Both the position numbers and the translations under genes were made by a program. The notes below the pieces were generated by a model, which searched no databases, was not told the DNA's origin, and was given only the letters and a program-made list of their open reading frames with translations. Positions 15,293 to 25,337 of a DNA stretch of 64,000 nucleotides are shown one piece after another (within the stretch, counting starts at the first letter, position 1; each line of letters begins with the position of its first letter). The DNA lies in the NCBI RefSeq assembly GCF_913778665.1, contig NZ_CAJYVQ010000004.1, positions 338,198-402,197 of the forward strand. The letters are read 5' to 3'. Source of the DNA: an uncultured Stenotrophomonas sp. (GTDB lineage Bacteria; Pseudomonadota; Gammaproteobacteria; Xanthomonadales; Xanthomonadaceae).

Positions 15293-15973
15293 ATGCGCAA
15301 AGCCGACCGCCTGTTCCAGCTGGTCAACCTGATCCGCGTGCGCCAGCCGGTAACCGCCGCCGTGCTGGCGGCGGAACTGGACCTGTCGGTGCGCAGCATC
15401 TACCGCTACGTCGATGATCTGTCCGTGGCCGGCATCCCGCTCTATGGCGAGGCCGGCATTGGCTATCGCCTTGATCCCGGTTTCGAACTGCCGCCCCTGA
15501 GCCTGGATGCGGCAGAAGCCGAGGCACTGCAGCTGGCCGTGGAGATGCTAGCCTGCAGTGGCGCGGGCCACCTGCAACCTGCGGCGCGTTCGCTGCTGCA
15601 CAAACTGCAGGCGGCCATGCCCACGCGTGCGACCAGCCCACGCACTGCCCGCGCGCTGCGCGCCATACCCGTTTCGCTGCCGTGCTGGCAGCCGCTGCAT
15701 ACGGCCATCGCCGACGGCCGCAGTGTGCAGCTGCGATATCGCACGCTGCAGGGCGCATCGAGCGAGCGGACCGTGCACCCGCTTGGCCTGTTCCACTGGG
15801 GCCAGCACTGGACACTGGGCAGCTGGTGCGCGCTGCGCCAGGACTACCGCGATTTCCGCCTGGACCAGATCGAAGCCCTCGCCGAAGCAGAGGGGCTGGA
15901 CCTGCCGGCGCAGGTCGGTCTGGAAGCCTATCTGCGCTACCAACAGCGGGCCTGGGCGCTGCGCGGCCACTGA
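15293..15973 (+). CDS. YafY-type transcriptional regulator (HTH + WYL)
   Basis: The 226-residue product has an N-terminal HTH_11 DNA-binding domain (VTAAVLAAELDLSVRSIYRYVDDL). A C-terminal WYL-type sensor region includes VQLRYRTLQGASSERTVHPLGLFHWGQHWTLGSWC. WYL regulators respond to small molecules or nucleic acid; no ligand can be named. The small monooxygenase-like gene 59 bp downstream on the same strand is its likely partner or target. Confidence 0.88.
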   Translation: MRKADRLFQLVNLIRVRQPVTAAVLAAELDLSVRSIYRYVDDLSVAGIPLYGEAGIGYRLDPGFELPPLSLDAAEAEALQLAVEMLACSGAGHLQPAARSLLHKLQAAMPTRATSPRTARALRAIPVSLPCWQPLHTAIADGRSVQLRYRTLQGASSERTVHPLGLFHWGQHWTLGSWCALRQDYRDFRLDQIEALAEAEGLDLPAQVGLEAYLRYQQRAWALRGH

Positions 15974-16032
15974 CACCCCGCTGGCAGCAGGGGCTGCGCA
16001 GACTGCGCGCTCCTCCCACAACGGGCATCACC

Positions 16033-16335
16033 ATGCACCCTGCTTCTTCCGTCCTCGAACTGGCCGTGTTCACCGTCAAACCGCACGCCCGTGCCGACAT
16101 GCCGATGCTGCGTGAGCGGCTGCGCGCGGCCATCGCGCAGTTTCCCGGTCTGATCGACTACCAGCCGTTCTCGCCGATGGACGGCGACGACCGCTTCGTC
16201 GACATCGCCCACTGGAAGGACCTGGCCAGCGCGCAGGCGGCGGCACAGGCGTTCGCCGGTGGTGATGCGCGCTTTGCACCGTACATGGCCGCCATTGATG
16301 AGCTGCAGCTGATGCAGCACTTCCTGCCGGGTTGA
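16033..16335 (+). CDS. Small ABM-type (antibiotic biosynthesis monooxygenase-like) protein
   Basis: The 100-residue product starts MHPASSVLELAVFTVKPH. It has the dimeric alpha-beta barrel pattern: a first beta strand, RERLRAAIAQFPGLIDYQPF, then FVDIAHWKDLASAQAAAQAF. This resembles ABM/DUF4937-like proteins, which cofactorlessly oxidise small aromatics or bind haem. The specific activity is unknown. It is probably cotranscribed with the WYL regulator. Confidence 0.75.
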   Translation: MHPASSVLELAVFTVKPHARADMPMLRERLRAAIAQFPGLIDYQPFSPMDGDDRFVDIAHWKDLASAQAAAQAFAGGDARFAPYMAAIDELQLMQHFLPG

Positions 16336-16359
16336 TCGACGCCTGGCACCCGTCTGTCA

Positions 16360-16384
16360 GTGCCGGGCTCATGCCCGGCCCTAC
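16360..16384. repeat. Single REP hairpin
   Basis: GTGCCGGGCTCATGCCCGGC followed by CCTAC is a monomeric REP-like hairpin 25 bp after the ABM gene stop codon. Confidence 0.6.
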
Positions 16385-16440
16385 AAAAAGGCCGGGCGCA
16401 GCGCTATGGTCGGGCTCTTCCCAATGCCGGTGAAAGCCCC

Positions 16441-17682
16441 ATGCCATCGTTGCGTCAGCTGTCCGTCGTGCTTGTCCTGGCGCTGAGTGCGCCGCTGTCC
16501 GCCCACGCCATCGATTTCAGCGCGCAGGAACTGGCGCGGGCCAAGGCCCTGCAGCAACGCCTGGTCACCCTCGACAGCCATCTGGATACGCCGGCCAATT
16601 TCGGCCGCAGCGGCTTCGACATCGAACAGCGCCACGACCGCAACGCGCTCTCGCAGGTGGACTACCCGCGCATGGTCGAAGGCGCGCTGGACGGTGGTTT
16701 CTGGGCGATCTACACCGACCAGGGCGACCGCAGCGCCGCTGCGCACATGGCCGAACGCGACCACGGCCTGCAGCGTTTGATGGAAATCCGCGAAATGCTG
16801 GCCGCCAATCCCGAGCGCTTCGCACTGGCGCTGACCGCCGACGATGCCGCGCGTATCAAGGCCGCCGGCAAGCGCGTGGTCTACATCAGCATGGAAAATG
16901 CCAGCCCGCTGGTGGCTGACCCGAGCCTGCTGTCGTTCTACCACCGCGCCGGCCTGCGCCTGCTCAGCACCGTGCATTTCGCCAACAACGAGTTCGCCGA
17001 TTCGGCCACCGACCCCAAGGGCGCGGAATGGAAGGGCCTGAGCCCGGCCGGCAAGGAGCTGGTGCGGCAGGCGGTGAAGCTGGGCATCGTGATCGACCAG
17101 TCACATGCCTCGGACGCGGTGTTCGATGACCTGCTGGCGATGATGCCGGTGCCGTTCGTGCTCTCGCACAGCTCGGCCAAGGCGGTCTATGACCATCCGC
17201 GCAATCTCGACGATGCGCGCCTGCGCAAACTGGCCAAGGCCGGTGGCGTGATCCAGGTGAACGCCTATGGCGGCTACCTGATCGATACGGCGAAGACGCC
17301 CGAGCGCAAGCAGGCCGAAGAAGCGCTCAGCAAGCAGCTGGGCGGCTGGGAAGGCATGGGCATCGAGCAGGGTGTGGCTCTGCTGAAAGCCGAACAGGCG
17401 CTGGACCACGAGCATCCGGTGCGCCATGCCAGCCTGGACGACTTCTTCGCCCACTTCGAGCACATCCTCAAGGTGGTCGGCCCCGAGCACGTGGGCATCG
17501 GCCTGGACTGGGATGGCGGCGGTGGCCTGAGCGATCTGCCCGATGTCAGCCAGCTGCCGAAGATCACCGCGTGGCTGCTGCGCAAGGGCTATACCGAGCA
17601 GCAGATTGCCGGCATCTGGGGCGGCAATCTGCTGCGGGTGATGCGCCAGGCGCAGGAGTACGCGGCAAAGCAGGGCGGTTGA
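16441..17682 (+). CDS. Secreted membrane dipeptidase (peptidase family M19)
   Basis: The 413-residue product starts MPSLRQLSVVLVLALSAPLSAHA, a clear signal peptide. An earlier in-frame ATG at 16360 would read through the REP hairpin and is rejected. M19 motifs are LDSHLDTP (zinc His-x-Asp), YISMENASPL (bridging Glu), IDQSHAS, VLSHSSAKA and HVGIGLDWDG. These zinc enzymes cleave dipeptides, including D-amino-acid types, in the periplasm. Confidence 0.93.
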   Translation: MPSLRQLSVVLVLALSAPLSAHAIDFSAQELARAKALQQRLVTLDSHLDTPANFGRSGFDIEQRHDRNALSQVDYPRMVEGALDGGFWAIYTDQGDRSAAAHMAERDHGLQRLMEIREMLAANPERFALALTADDAARIKAAGKRVVYISMENASPLVADPSLLSFYHRAGLRLLSTVHFANNEFADSATDPKGAEWKGLSPAGKELVRQAVKLGIVIDQSHASDAVFDDLLAMMPVPFVLSHSSAKAVYDHPRNLDDARLRKLAKAGGVIQVNAYGGYLIDTAKTPERKQAEEALSKQLGGWEGMGIEQGVALLKAEQALDHEHPVRHASLDDFFAHFEHILKVVGPEHVGIGLDWDGGGGLSDLPDVSQLPKITAWLLRKGYTEQQIAGIWGGNLLRVMRQAQEYAAKQGG

Positions 17683-17692
17683 CCACCCTGCG

Positions 17693-17719
17693 GTAGTGCC
17701 GGCCAGCGGCCGCCACTAC
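17693..17719. repeat. REP hairpin between convergent genes
   Basis: GTAGTGCCGGCCAGC followed by GGCCGCCACTAC makes one near-perfect GTAG-ended hairpin between the dipeptidase and the permease, which are transcribed toward each other. Confidence 0.65.
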
Positions 17720-17730
17720 GGGTGAACCGG

Positions 17731-19158
17731 TTATTTCGCGATCAATGCATTGCGGCGGCTGTACAGGAAGTACAGCACCAGGCCGACCATGTTCCACACC
17801 AGGAAGTACAGCTGGGTGCTGTGCGGCAGGCTGAGGAACAGGTAGATGCAGCCCAGCGCCGCCAGCGGGCCCACCACGAAGGCCAGCGGTGTGCGGAACG
17901 TGCGCTCGCGGTTCGGCTCGCGCAGGCGCAGTACCACCAGGCAGATACCCACCGCAGTGAACGCGGCCAGGGTACCGGCGTTGGCCAGCGCCGCGATCTC
18001 GTCCAGGCGTGCCACACCGGCCAGCGCCGATACCACCACCGCGGTGAACAGCGTGGTCGCCACCGGCGTGCCGGTGCGTGCATTGACCTTGGACAGGCCA
18101 CGCGGCAACAGGCCATCGCGGCTCATCACGAAGAAGATGCGGCTCTGGCCGTACAGGAACGCCAGCAGCACGGTCGGCAGGGCGATGATGGCGATCACGC
18201 CGATCACCATCGCCGCGGTCGGATGGCCCAGCTGGCGCATGATCAGCGCCAGCGGCTCGGCGCTGTGGCCGAACACGGCGTAGCTCATCGCACCCACCGC
18301 CGCCAGCGCCACCAGCACGTAGACGATGGTGCAGCCGATCATCGAACCGATGATGCCGATCGAGAGGTCGCGGCCCGGGTTCTTGGTTTCCTCGGCGGCG
18401 GTGGAGATCGCATCGAAGCCGTAGAAGGCGAAGAAGATGATCGCGGCCGCCGCCATCACGCCATGCTCGACGCCATCAGGGCCCAGCGACTTGGCGAAAC
18501 CATAGGGCATGAACGGCTGCAGGTTGGCGCTGTCGAAGGCGGGCAGGGCCACCGCCACGAAGATGGCCAGCGCGATCAGCTTGAACACCACCAGGATGGC
18601 GTTGAGCGTGGCGCTTTCCTTGGTGCCGGCCATCAGCATGCCGGCCACCAGCCAGGTGATGATGATCGCCGGCAGGTTGATCATGCCGCCTTCCACGTGC
18701 GGGCCGGCTGCCAGCCAGGCCGGCAGGTGCACGTTCCAGCCGAACTGGGTGTGCACCCATTCAAGGAAGCCGACGAAGTACCCGGACCAGCCCACCGCCA
18801 CCGTACTCACCACCAGCGAGTACTCCAGGATCAGGCTCCAGCCCACCACCCAGGCGAACACTTCGCCCAGCGCGCTGTAGCTGTAGGTGTAGGCACTGCC
18901 GGCGGCCGGCATCATCGTCGACAGCTCGGCGTAGGACAGTGCCGCGCAGGCGCAGACCGCACCGGCGATGGCAAAGGAGATCAGCACCGCCGGGCCGGCC
19001 AGGTTGGCTCCGACGCCGATCAGCGTATAGATGCCGGTGCCGACGATGGCGCCGATGCCGAGCGCGATCAGGTGTGGCCAGCTGAGCGTTGGGATCAGGC
19101 GCCTGCCGGCTTCATGGACGGTGACGGAATCTAGGGACTTGCGCCGGAACAGGGACAT
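17731..19158 (-). CDS. APC-family amino acid permease
   Basis: The 475-residue protein starts MSLFRRKSLDSVTVHEAGRR, with a GAGG ribosome-binding site upstream. It has about 12 transmembrane helices and APC signatures: the helix-1 GIGAIVGTGIY, AALSYAELSTMMPAAGSAYTY, and FFAFYGFDAISTAAEETKNPGRD. The pattern is closest to the cationic amino acid transporter (CAT/YfnA-like) branch. The substrate cannot be fixed from sequence alone. Confidence 0.9.
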   Translation of the reverse strand: MSLFRRKSLDSVTVHEAGRRLIPTLSWPHLIALGIGAIVGTGIYTLIGVGANLAGPAVLISFAIAGAVCACAALSYAELSTMMPAAGSAYTYSYSALGEVFAWVVGWSLILEYSLVVSTVAVGWSGYFVGFLEWVHTQFGWNVHLPAWLAAGPHVEGGMINLPAIIITWLVAGMLMAGTKESATLNAILVVFKLIALAIFVAVALPAFDSANLQPFMPYGFAKSLGPDGVEHGVMAAAAIIFFAFYGFDAISTAAEETKNPGRDLSIGIIGSMIGCTIVYVLVALAAVGAMSYAVFGHSAEPLALIMRQLGHPTAAMVIGVIAIIALPTVLLAFLYGQSRIFFVMSRDGLLPRGLSKVNARTGTPVATTLFTAVVVSALAGVARLDEIAALANAGTLAAFTAVGICLVVLRLREPNRERTFRTPLAFVVGPLAALGCIYLFLSLPHSTQLYFLVWNMVGLVLYFLYSRRNALIAK

Positions 19159-19333
19159 GCAGGCCTCGGAAGGGGTGACTGAGAACGACAAGTTCCCGAG
19201 TGTGACCGAACGCAGCGCAGCATTACCACTGACGGGGGTCATGCATGGCGGGGCGCGCGCTGCACCCCGGCTACGCTGCCGGAATCGGCACAATCCGGCC
19301 ACAGCCACCGGTGTGCGTTGGTCCCGGCCGCCG

Positions 19334-20329
<996 letters not shown>

Positions 20330-20449
20330 GCGGATCTCCTTGGGGAAGCGCCACGCCGGGATGGGCAGTGGCGAGGGGCACAGCATCCTCCACGCCATCA
20401 TGTGGATAAACTGCGTTCCACCGGACTTACCTTGAAGGCAGGCTTCACA

Positions 20450-21352
20450 ATGGATGCCTCCGTTCCCCTCACCGCTGTGGTCGCCTTTGTCCACGTGGCC
20501 GAGCACGCCAGCTTCACCCGCGCTGCCGATGCCCTGGGCGTGTCGACCTCGGCGTTGTCGCAGAGCGTGCGCGCGCTGGAAGCGCGGATGGGCGTGCGAC
20601 TGCTGCAGCGGACCACGCGGCGGGTCAGCCTGACCGAACACGGCGCGCGTTTCCTGCAGCGCGTGCGCGGCGGCCTGGATCAGATCGACCAGGCGTTTGC
20701 CGAACTGGACAGCGCTCGCTCGGTGCCTGCCGGGCGGTTGCGTGTGACCCTGCCGCGCATCGTCGCCGATCGCATGGTGCTGCCGCGGCTGCCCGATTTC
20801 CTTGCGCGCTACCCGCAGGTGCAGGTGGAACTGTGCGTCGATCCGGCGCTGACCGATCTCGTTGCCGAGGGCTTCGACGCCGGCATCCGCTTGGGCGAAT
20901 CACTCGCACAGGGCATGATCGCGGTGCCGATCGGGCCACCCGAGCGGCAGGTGGTGGTGGCCACGCCGGTCTATTTCGAACGCCATGGCGTGCCGCAGAC
21001 CCCGCATGACCTGCAGGGCCACGCCTGCATCGTGCACCGCTTGGCCAATGGCCGGTTGATGCCGTGGGAGTTCAGCCGCGAAGGCCACGACCTGGAGGTG
21101 GAAGTGAGCGGGCGGCTGGCGTTCAACGATGCCGGCGTCGCCCATCACGCCGTGCTGGCGGGGCTGGGCATGGCCCAGGGGTTCGCCTCGCTGATGGCCG
21201 ACGACATCGCCGCTGGTCGACTGCAGAGTGTGTTGCAGGACTGGCAGCCGCCGTTCCCAGGTTTCCACCTGTACTACCCCGCGCGCGAGCAGATGGCGCC
21301 CAAGCTGCGGGTATTCATCGACCACCTGCGGGCGGAGATGCACGACCGGTAG
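20450..21352 (+). CDS. LysR-family transcriptional regulator
   Basis: The 300-residue product starts [19 protein letters not shown]. The N-terminal winged HTH ([45 protein letters not shown]) is followed by a periplasmic-binding-like effector domain. It belongs to the CrgA/AaeR-like LysR branch. It is divergent from the aldo/keto reductase gene and likely controls it, as is usual for this arrangement. Confidence 0.92.
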   Translation: MDASVPLTAVVAFVHVAEHASFTRAADALGVSTSALSQSVRALEARMGVRLLQRTTRRVSLTEHGARFLQRVRGGLDQIDQAFAELDSARSVPAGRLRVTLPRIVADRMVLPRLPDFLARYPQVQVELCVDPALTDLVAEGFDAGIRLGESLAQGMIAVPIGPPERQVVVATPVYFERHGVPQTPHDLQGHACIVHRLANGRLMPWEFSREGHDLEVEVSGRLAFNDAGVAHHAVLAGLGMAQGFASLMADDIAAGRLQSVLQDWQPPFPGFHLYYPAREQMAPKLRVFIDHLRAEMHDR

Positions 21353-21354
21353 AT

Positions 21355-21370
21355 GCCAACCTTGGCTGGC
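21355..21370. repeat. GCCAACC...GGCTGGC palindrome
   Basis: GCCAACCTTGGCTGGC lies three bases after the LysR stop codon and before the convergent hypothetical gene. Three close copies occur at 13948, 28040 and 54395. Confidence 0.55.
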
Positions 21371-21375
21371 ATGCT

Positions 21376-21813
21376 TCAATCGATCACGCGCGCCGCTACG
21401 CCTCCCGGCCAATGGCAGCCCTCTTCCTGCCAGGCCTTGGGGTCATCGTGGAAAGCGGTGGTGCGGCCGTCGCTGGCGCGTTCGTAGCTCAGGTCCAGCA
21501 CCAGCGCGCCCTGGGTGCTCAGCCGGTAGCGGCCGTTGACCCGCCCGTCGATGCGCTCTTCCCAGACACTGTCGAACTGGTAGGGGCGATCTTCGGCCAG
21601 CACCGTGGTCTCCATCGACATCCGGCGCAGCGTCAGGCGCTCACGCTGGCCGGCGTAGCGCACGTCGGCGCCGCCACCCGCCAGCCAGCGCCATTCCAGA
21701 TGGATGCGGTCATTGCGACCACCGCTCAGGCAGCGATGGTCCTGCACGGTGGCGGCCGGGGCGGCACCGGCCAGCAGCAGGGCCAGGCCAAGCAGTGGCA
21801 GCCGCGCGTTCAT
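21376..21813 (-). CDS. Secreted hypothetical protein
   Basis: The 145-residue product begins with a signal peptide (MNARLPLLGLALLLAGAAPAA) and continues with a small beta-rich domain with Cys residues (DHRCLSGGRND and EEGCHWP), possibly disulfide-bonded in the periplasm. The family is not recognised. Its ATG overlaps the stop codon of the upstream LysE-type gene by 4 bp (ATGA), so the two are translationally coupled. Confidence 0.8.
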   Translation of the reverse strand: MNARLPLLGLALLLAGAAPAATVQDHRCLSGGRNDRIHLEWRWLAGGGADVRYAGQRERLTLRRMSMETTVLAEDRPYQFDSVWEERIDGRVNGRYRLSTQGALVLDLSYERASDGRTTAFHDDPKAWQEEGCHWPGGVAARVID

Positions 21814-22439
21814 CCGTTCAACCCGAGCCGGATGCCGAACCCCACCAGGAACAGGCCGGCCACCCGGCGCAGTGCATCGCTGATCCGCGGATGCTGGATC
21901 AAGCGGCGGCGGGCAAGGTTGCCGACCCCGATCAGCATCGAGCAGTAGGCGATGCTGACCACCAGGATGATGCCGGCCAATGCCGCGAAGGTCGCGATGC
22001 CCTGGTGCGCCTTGGGATCGATGAACAACGGCAGGAATGCCATGTAGAACAGGATCGCCTTCGGGTTGAGCAGGCTGACCAGGATCGCCTGCTGGAAATA
22101 GCGGCCCGGCTGCATGCGGATCGGGCCGGCATCCGCACCGTCGTGCTTGGGCGTGCGCAGCAGACTGATGCCGACCCACACCAGGTAGGCCGCACCCAGG
22201 TACTGCACGGCATGGAACACCAGCGGGTTGGCTTTCAGCAGCGCAGCCACGCCAGCCAGCGCCAGCCACATCAGGATCTGGTCGCCGACCAGCAGGCCGG
22301 CCAGTGCGGTGTAGCCGCCGCGCACGCCGCCACGGCCGGTGGCGGTCAGCAGGGTGAAGGTGCCGGGGCCGGGCAGGGCGAGGAACACCAGCACGGCGAC
22401 CAGAAACGTCCACAGGTCCTGGATGCCCATCCACGGCAT
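21810..22439 (-). CDS. LysE/RhtB-family amino acid exporter
   Basis: The 209-residue protein has about six helices and starts MPWMGIQDLWTFLVAVLVF. The family signature LPGPGTFTLLTATGRGGVRGGYTALAGLLVGD and SLLNPKAILFYMAFLP are present. Members export amino acids or their analogues. It lies 14 bp downstream of a LysR gene on the same strand, suggesting an operon with its own regulator. Confidence 0.9.
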   Translation of the reverse strand: MPWMGIQDLWTFLVAVLVFLALPGPGTFTLLTATGRGGVRGGYTALAGLLVGDQILMWLALAGVAALLKANPLVFHAVQYLGAAYLVWVGISLLRTPKHDGADAGPIRMQPGRYFQQAILVSLLNPKAILFYMAFLPLFIDPKAHQGIATFAALAGIILVVSIAYCSMLIGVGNLARRRLIQHPRISDALRRVAGLFLVGFGIRLGLNG

Positions 22440-22453
22440 GGCGGTGTTCTCTG

Positions 22454-23425
22454 TTACGGGGGGCCGCCATTGTCGGCCAGCGCCGGGGCGGGCGACAGGG
22501 GGCCGGCAAGTCCATCGGGCATGCCAGACAGCAGCGGTTGCAGGTGCTGCCGCAGCTGCGCGTGCAGTTGCCGCACCGCCGGCGAGAACTGCTTGCGATG
22601 CGGGCACACCAGCTGCAGCGGAATGTGGCTGCCAACGCCATCGAGCAGCAGCTGCAGGCGCCCGGCCAGCACGTCTTCGCGCAGGTCCAGCCAGGATTTG
22701 TAGGTGATGCCTTCGCCGGCCACCGCCCAGCGTCGCACCACATCGGCGTCGTCGCAGACCAGCGGGCCGCGCACCGGAATGACAGTGCGGCGCCCGTCGA
22801 CCTCGAACGACCAGCGATCGTAGGCGCGGCCGCTGAGCTGGTAGACCAGGCAATCGTGCTCGCGCAGTTCGTCAAGGCGCACGGGCGTGCCTCGTCGCCG
22901 CAGGTAATCGGGCGAGGCTGCGAGTACACGGCGGTTGTCTTCGAGCAGGGGCAGGGCGACATAGCTGGCGTCATCGAAATGGCCGATGCGGATCGCAACG
23001 TCCACCGGGTCGCGGAACACGTCGGCCACTTCATCGGACAGGCGCAGGTGCAGGCGCAGCCGCGGGTGCGCGGCGCGGAACGCGGTCAGCCACGGCAGCA
23101 GCAGGTTGCGACCGAAGTCCGACGGCGCCGACAGCTGCAGCGTGCCGTGCAGCTCGGCGTCCTCGCCCTGCACGCGGGCCCGCCCTTCGCGCAGGGTGGC
23201 CAGTACCTCCTGCGCATAGGGCAGGTAGAGCGCGCCCTCGCCGGTCAGGCGCAGGCTGCGGGTGGTACGCACGAACAGGCGCAGGTCCAGCTCGCGCTCC
23301 AGCCGCGCCACCGCGGCCGCGACTTGCCCGGGCAGCAGATCGGCCTCGCGTGCGGCCTGCGAGAAGCTGCCAAGCGCAGCCGTGCGGACGAACAGGTGCA
23401 GGTCATCGAAGCGGATCATCTTCAT
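22454..23425 (-). CDS. LysR-family transcriptional regulator
   Basis: The product has 323 residues from the ATG at 23425 (MKMIRFDDLHLF); a second ATG at 23419 is also possible. The N-terminal HTH SFSQAAREADLLPGQVAAAVARLERELDLRLFVRTTRSLRLTGEG is followed by an effector-binding domain. It sits upstream of the LysE exporter on the same strand and about 90 bp from the divergent quinone oxidoreductase gene, either of which could be its target. Confidence 0.9.
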   Translation of the reverse strand: MKMIRFDDLHLFVRTAALGSFSQAAREADLLPGQVAAAVARLERELDLRLFVRTTRSLRLTGEGALYLPYAQEVLATLREGRARVQGEDAELHGTLQLSAPSDFGRNLLLPWLTAFRAAHPRLRLHLRLSDEVADVFRDPVDVAIRIGHFDDASYVALPLLEDNRRVLAASPDYLRRRGTPVRLDELREHDCLVYQLSGRAYDRWSFEVDGRRTVIPVRGPLVCDDADVVRRWAVAGEGITYKSWLDLREDVLAGRLQLLLDGVGSHIPLQLVCPHRKQFSPAVRQLHAQLRQHLQPLLSGMPDGLAGPLSPAPALADNGGPP

Positions 23426-23516
23426 TGCCGGAGTGAAAGTGCTGCCCGATTCTGCGCCTTTCTGAGCGGCCGTGCGCGGCGCACTCTGTCGGCTCCTTCC
23501 CCACTGGACCGCTGCC

Positions 23517-24524
23517 ATGCGCGCCATTGCCTACACCCACGCCGGCCTGCCGATTGATGATGCGCAGGCCCTGATCGACATCGAACTGGACCTGCCGCAG
23601 CCCGGCCCGCGTGACCTGCGGGTGGCGGTGCGCGCGGTGGCGGTCAACCCGGTCGACACCAAGGTGCGGCGCGGCGTGGCCACCGACGGTCCGCGCGTGC
23701 TGGGCTGGGATGCAGTCGGCATCGTCGACGCGGTCGGCAGCGAGGTGACCCTGTTCCAGCCCGGCGATGCGGTCTACTACGCCGGTGTGATCGACCGCCC
23801 GGGCAGCAATGCCGAGTACCAGCTGGTGGACGAGCGCAGCGTTGGCCGCAAGCCGGCGAGCCTGGACGATGCCGCCGCTGCGGCGCTGCCGCTGACCGCG
23901 ATCACTGCCTGGGAACTGCTGTTCGACCGCCTGCGCATTCCCGAGGGCGGTGGCGAGGGTCAGACCCTGCTGGTGATCGGTGCGGCCGGTGGTGTCGGCT
24001 CGATCCTGGTGCAGCTGGCACGGAAGCTGACGAAACTGACGGTGATCGGCACCGCCTCGCGACCGGATACCCAGGACTGGGTGTATGCGATGGGCGCGCA
24101 CCACGTGATCGACCACAGCCAGCCATTGGCCGAAGGCCTGGCGCGGCTGGGCATCAGCGAGGTGCAGCACGTCGCCAGCCTGACCCACTCTGACCAGCAC
24201 TACGCGCAGATCGTCGAGCTGCTGGCGCCGCAGGGCCAGTTCGGCCTGATCGACGATCCGGGACAGGTGGATGTCATGGCGCTCAAGCGCAAGGCGCTGT
24301 CGCTGCACTGGGAATCGATGTTCACCCGACCGCTGTACAAGACTGCGGACATGCAGCGCCAGCATGAGTTGTTGAACCGGGTGGCCGAGCTGATCGACGC
24401 CGGCGTGCTGCAGACCACGCTCGGTGAGAACTTCGGGCGCATCGACGCGGCCAACCTGCGGCGTGCCCATGCGCTGCTGGAAAGCCACCGCGCCAAGGGC
24501 AAGATCGTGCTGGAAGGCTGGTAA
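23517..24524 (+). CDS. Zinc-binding-type alcohol dehydrogenase / quinone oxidoreductase
   Basis: The 335-residue MDR-family protein starts MRAIAYTHAGLPIDDAQAL. It has the GroES-like N-terminal fold (AVNPVDTKVRRG, GWDAVGIVDAVGSEVTLFQPGDAVYYAG) and a Rossmann NADPH site, VIGAAGGVGSILVQLA. The structural and catalytic zinc ligands of true alcohol dehydrogenases are not evident, so a quinone reductase-like role is more likely. It is divergent from the LysR gene. Confidence 0.9.
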   Translation: MRAIAYTHAGLPIDDAQALIDIELDLPQPGPRDLRVAVRAVAVNPVDTKVRRGVATDGPRVLGWDAVGIVDAVGSEVTLFQPGDAVYYAGVIDRPGSNAEYQLVDERSVGRKPASLDDAAAAALPLTAITAWELLFDRLRIPEGGGEGQTLLVIGAAGGVGSILVQLARKLTKLTVIGTASRPDTQDWVYAMGAHHVIDHSQPLAEGLARLGISEVQHVASLTHSDQHYAQIVELLAPQGQFGLIDDPGQVDVMALKRKALSLHWESMFTRPLYKTADMQRQHELLNRVAELIDAGVLQTTLGENFGRIDAANLRRAHALLESHRAKGKIVLEGW

Positions 24525-24537
24525 CACGAAGCGCCTT

Positions 24538-24609
24538 CTGTAGAGCCGAGCCCGCGCTCGGCTGCCGTTTGCGCATGGGCATCAGCCGAACATGGGCTCG
24601 GCTCTGCAG
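24538..24609. repeat. Dimeric SMAG-type REP element
   Basis: Inverted GTAGAGCCGAGCC arms, each forming a hairpin, flank about 20 bases. One arm ends CTCTGCAG rather than CTCTACAG, a decayed copy. It lies between the oxidoreductase and the convergent GST gene. The remaining 77 bases before the GST stop show nothing recognisable. Confidence 0.75.
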
Positions 24610-24686
24610 CGCTTCACCCACGCATGGCGCGGATCTACCGTGCCGATCAAGCGCGACACCTCCCCACAGCGGGCGCGACCCACTCC

Positions 24687-25292
24687 TCAGGCCACGCCGT
24701 TGTCGACGTGTTCGGCAAACCCGGGCTGCTGGCGCAGGCGTTCGAACCAGGCCTTCACATTTGGCAGTGTGGGTTTTCCGCCGGGCGTGCTGCGCCAGCG
24801 CTGGGTCGACAGGCCCAGCACGATGTCGGCCAGGGTGAACGCACTGCCGGTGACATGGGCCCGGCCATCGGCCAACTGCGCGTCGAGCACGCCCATCAGC
24901 CGGTTCCACTGCGCCAGGCTGGCCTCGGCGCGTACGTCATCCAGGTAGTCCGGGTGTTGCCGTACCCGGGCCATGAACACGTGGCGCCAGGCACTGTTGA
25001 GGTCGCTGGCCTGCCAATCCATCCACTGCTCCACCCGCGCACGGGCCTGTGCCGCGGCGGGCAGCAGGTCGTCGCGGCCGGCGCGGGCAGCCAGGTAACG
25101 GCAGATGCTGTTGGATTCCCACAGGACGAAGTCGCCGTCGCGCAGCACCGGTACCTGCCGGTTCGGGTTGAGCGCGGCCAGCAGGTCTGGCGGCGGCATG
25201 GGATCGTGTTGCAGCGGCAGGTCGAGCCCCGCGCACAGCCACAGCACCTTGCGCACATTGATGGAGGTGGGCTTTCCGTACAGAGCGAGCAT
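24687..25292 (-). CDS. Glutathione S-transferase family protein
   Basis: The 201-residue product starts MLALYGKPTSINVRKVLWL. The thioredoxin-like N-terminal domain has NPNRQVPVLRDGDFVLWESNSICRYLA, including the cis-Pro and the Glu-Ser glutathione contacts. The helical C-terminal domain follows (AFTLADIVLGLSTQRW). The start chosen aligns with the GST fold. It is divergent from rmuC, with only about 45 bp between starts. Confidence 0.9.
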   Translation of the reverse strand: MLALYGKPTSINVRKVLWLCAGLDLPLQHDPMPPPDLLAALNPNRQVPVLRDGDFVLWESNSICRYLAARAGRDDLLPAAAQARARVEQWMDWQASDLNSAWRHVFMARVRQHPDYLDDVRAEASLAQWNRLMGVLDAQLADGRAHVTGSAFTLADIVLGLSTQRWRSTPGGKPTLPNVKAWFERLRQQPGFAEHVDNGVA

Positions 25293-25337
25293 GGTTCCGG
25301 CGCAGCAGCTGAGACTCCGCCAGCCTACACTTGCCGC

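Noticed and set aside
20401..20409. Perfect DnaA box TGTGGATAA before the LysR gene
   Set aside because: It is isolated, 18 kb from oriC and without neighbours; a single 9-mer is expected by chance in a window of this size.
24624..25337. N-terminal extension of RmuC
   Set aside because: The frame runs antisense through the GST gene. The membrane anchor typical of RmuC starts at the ATG at 25338.
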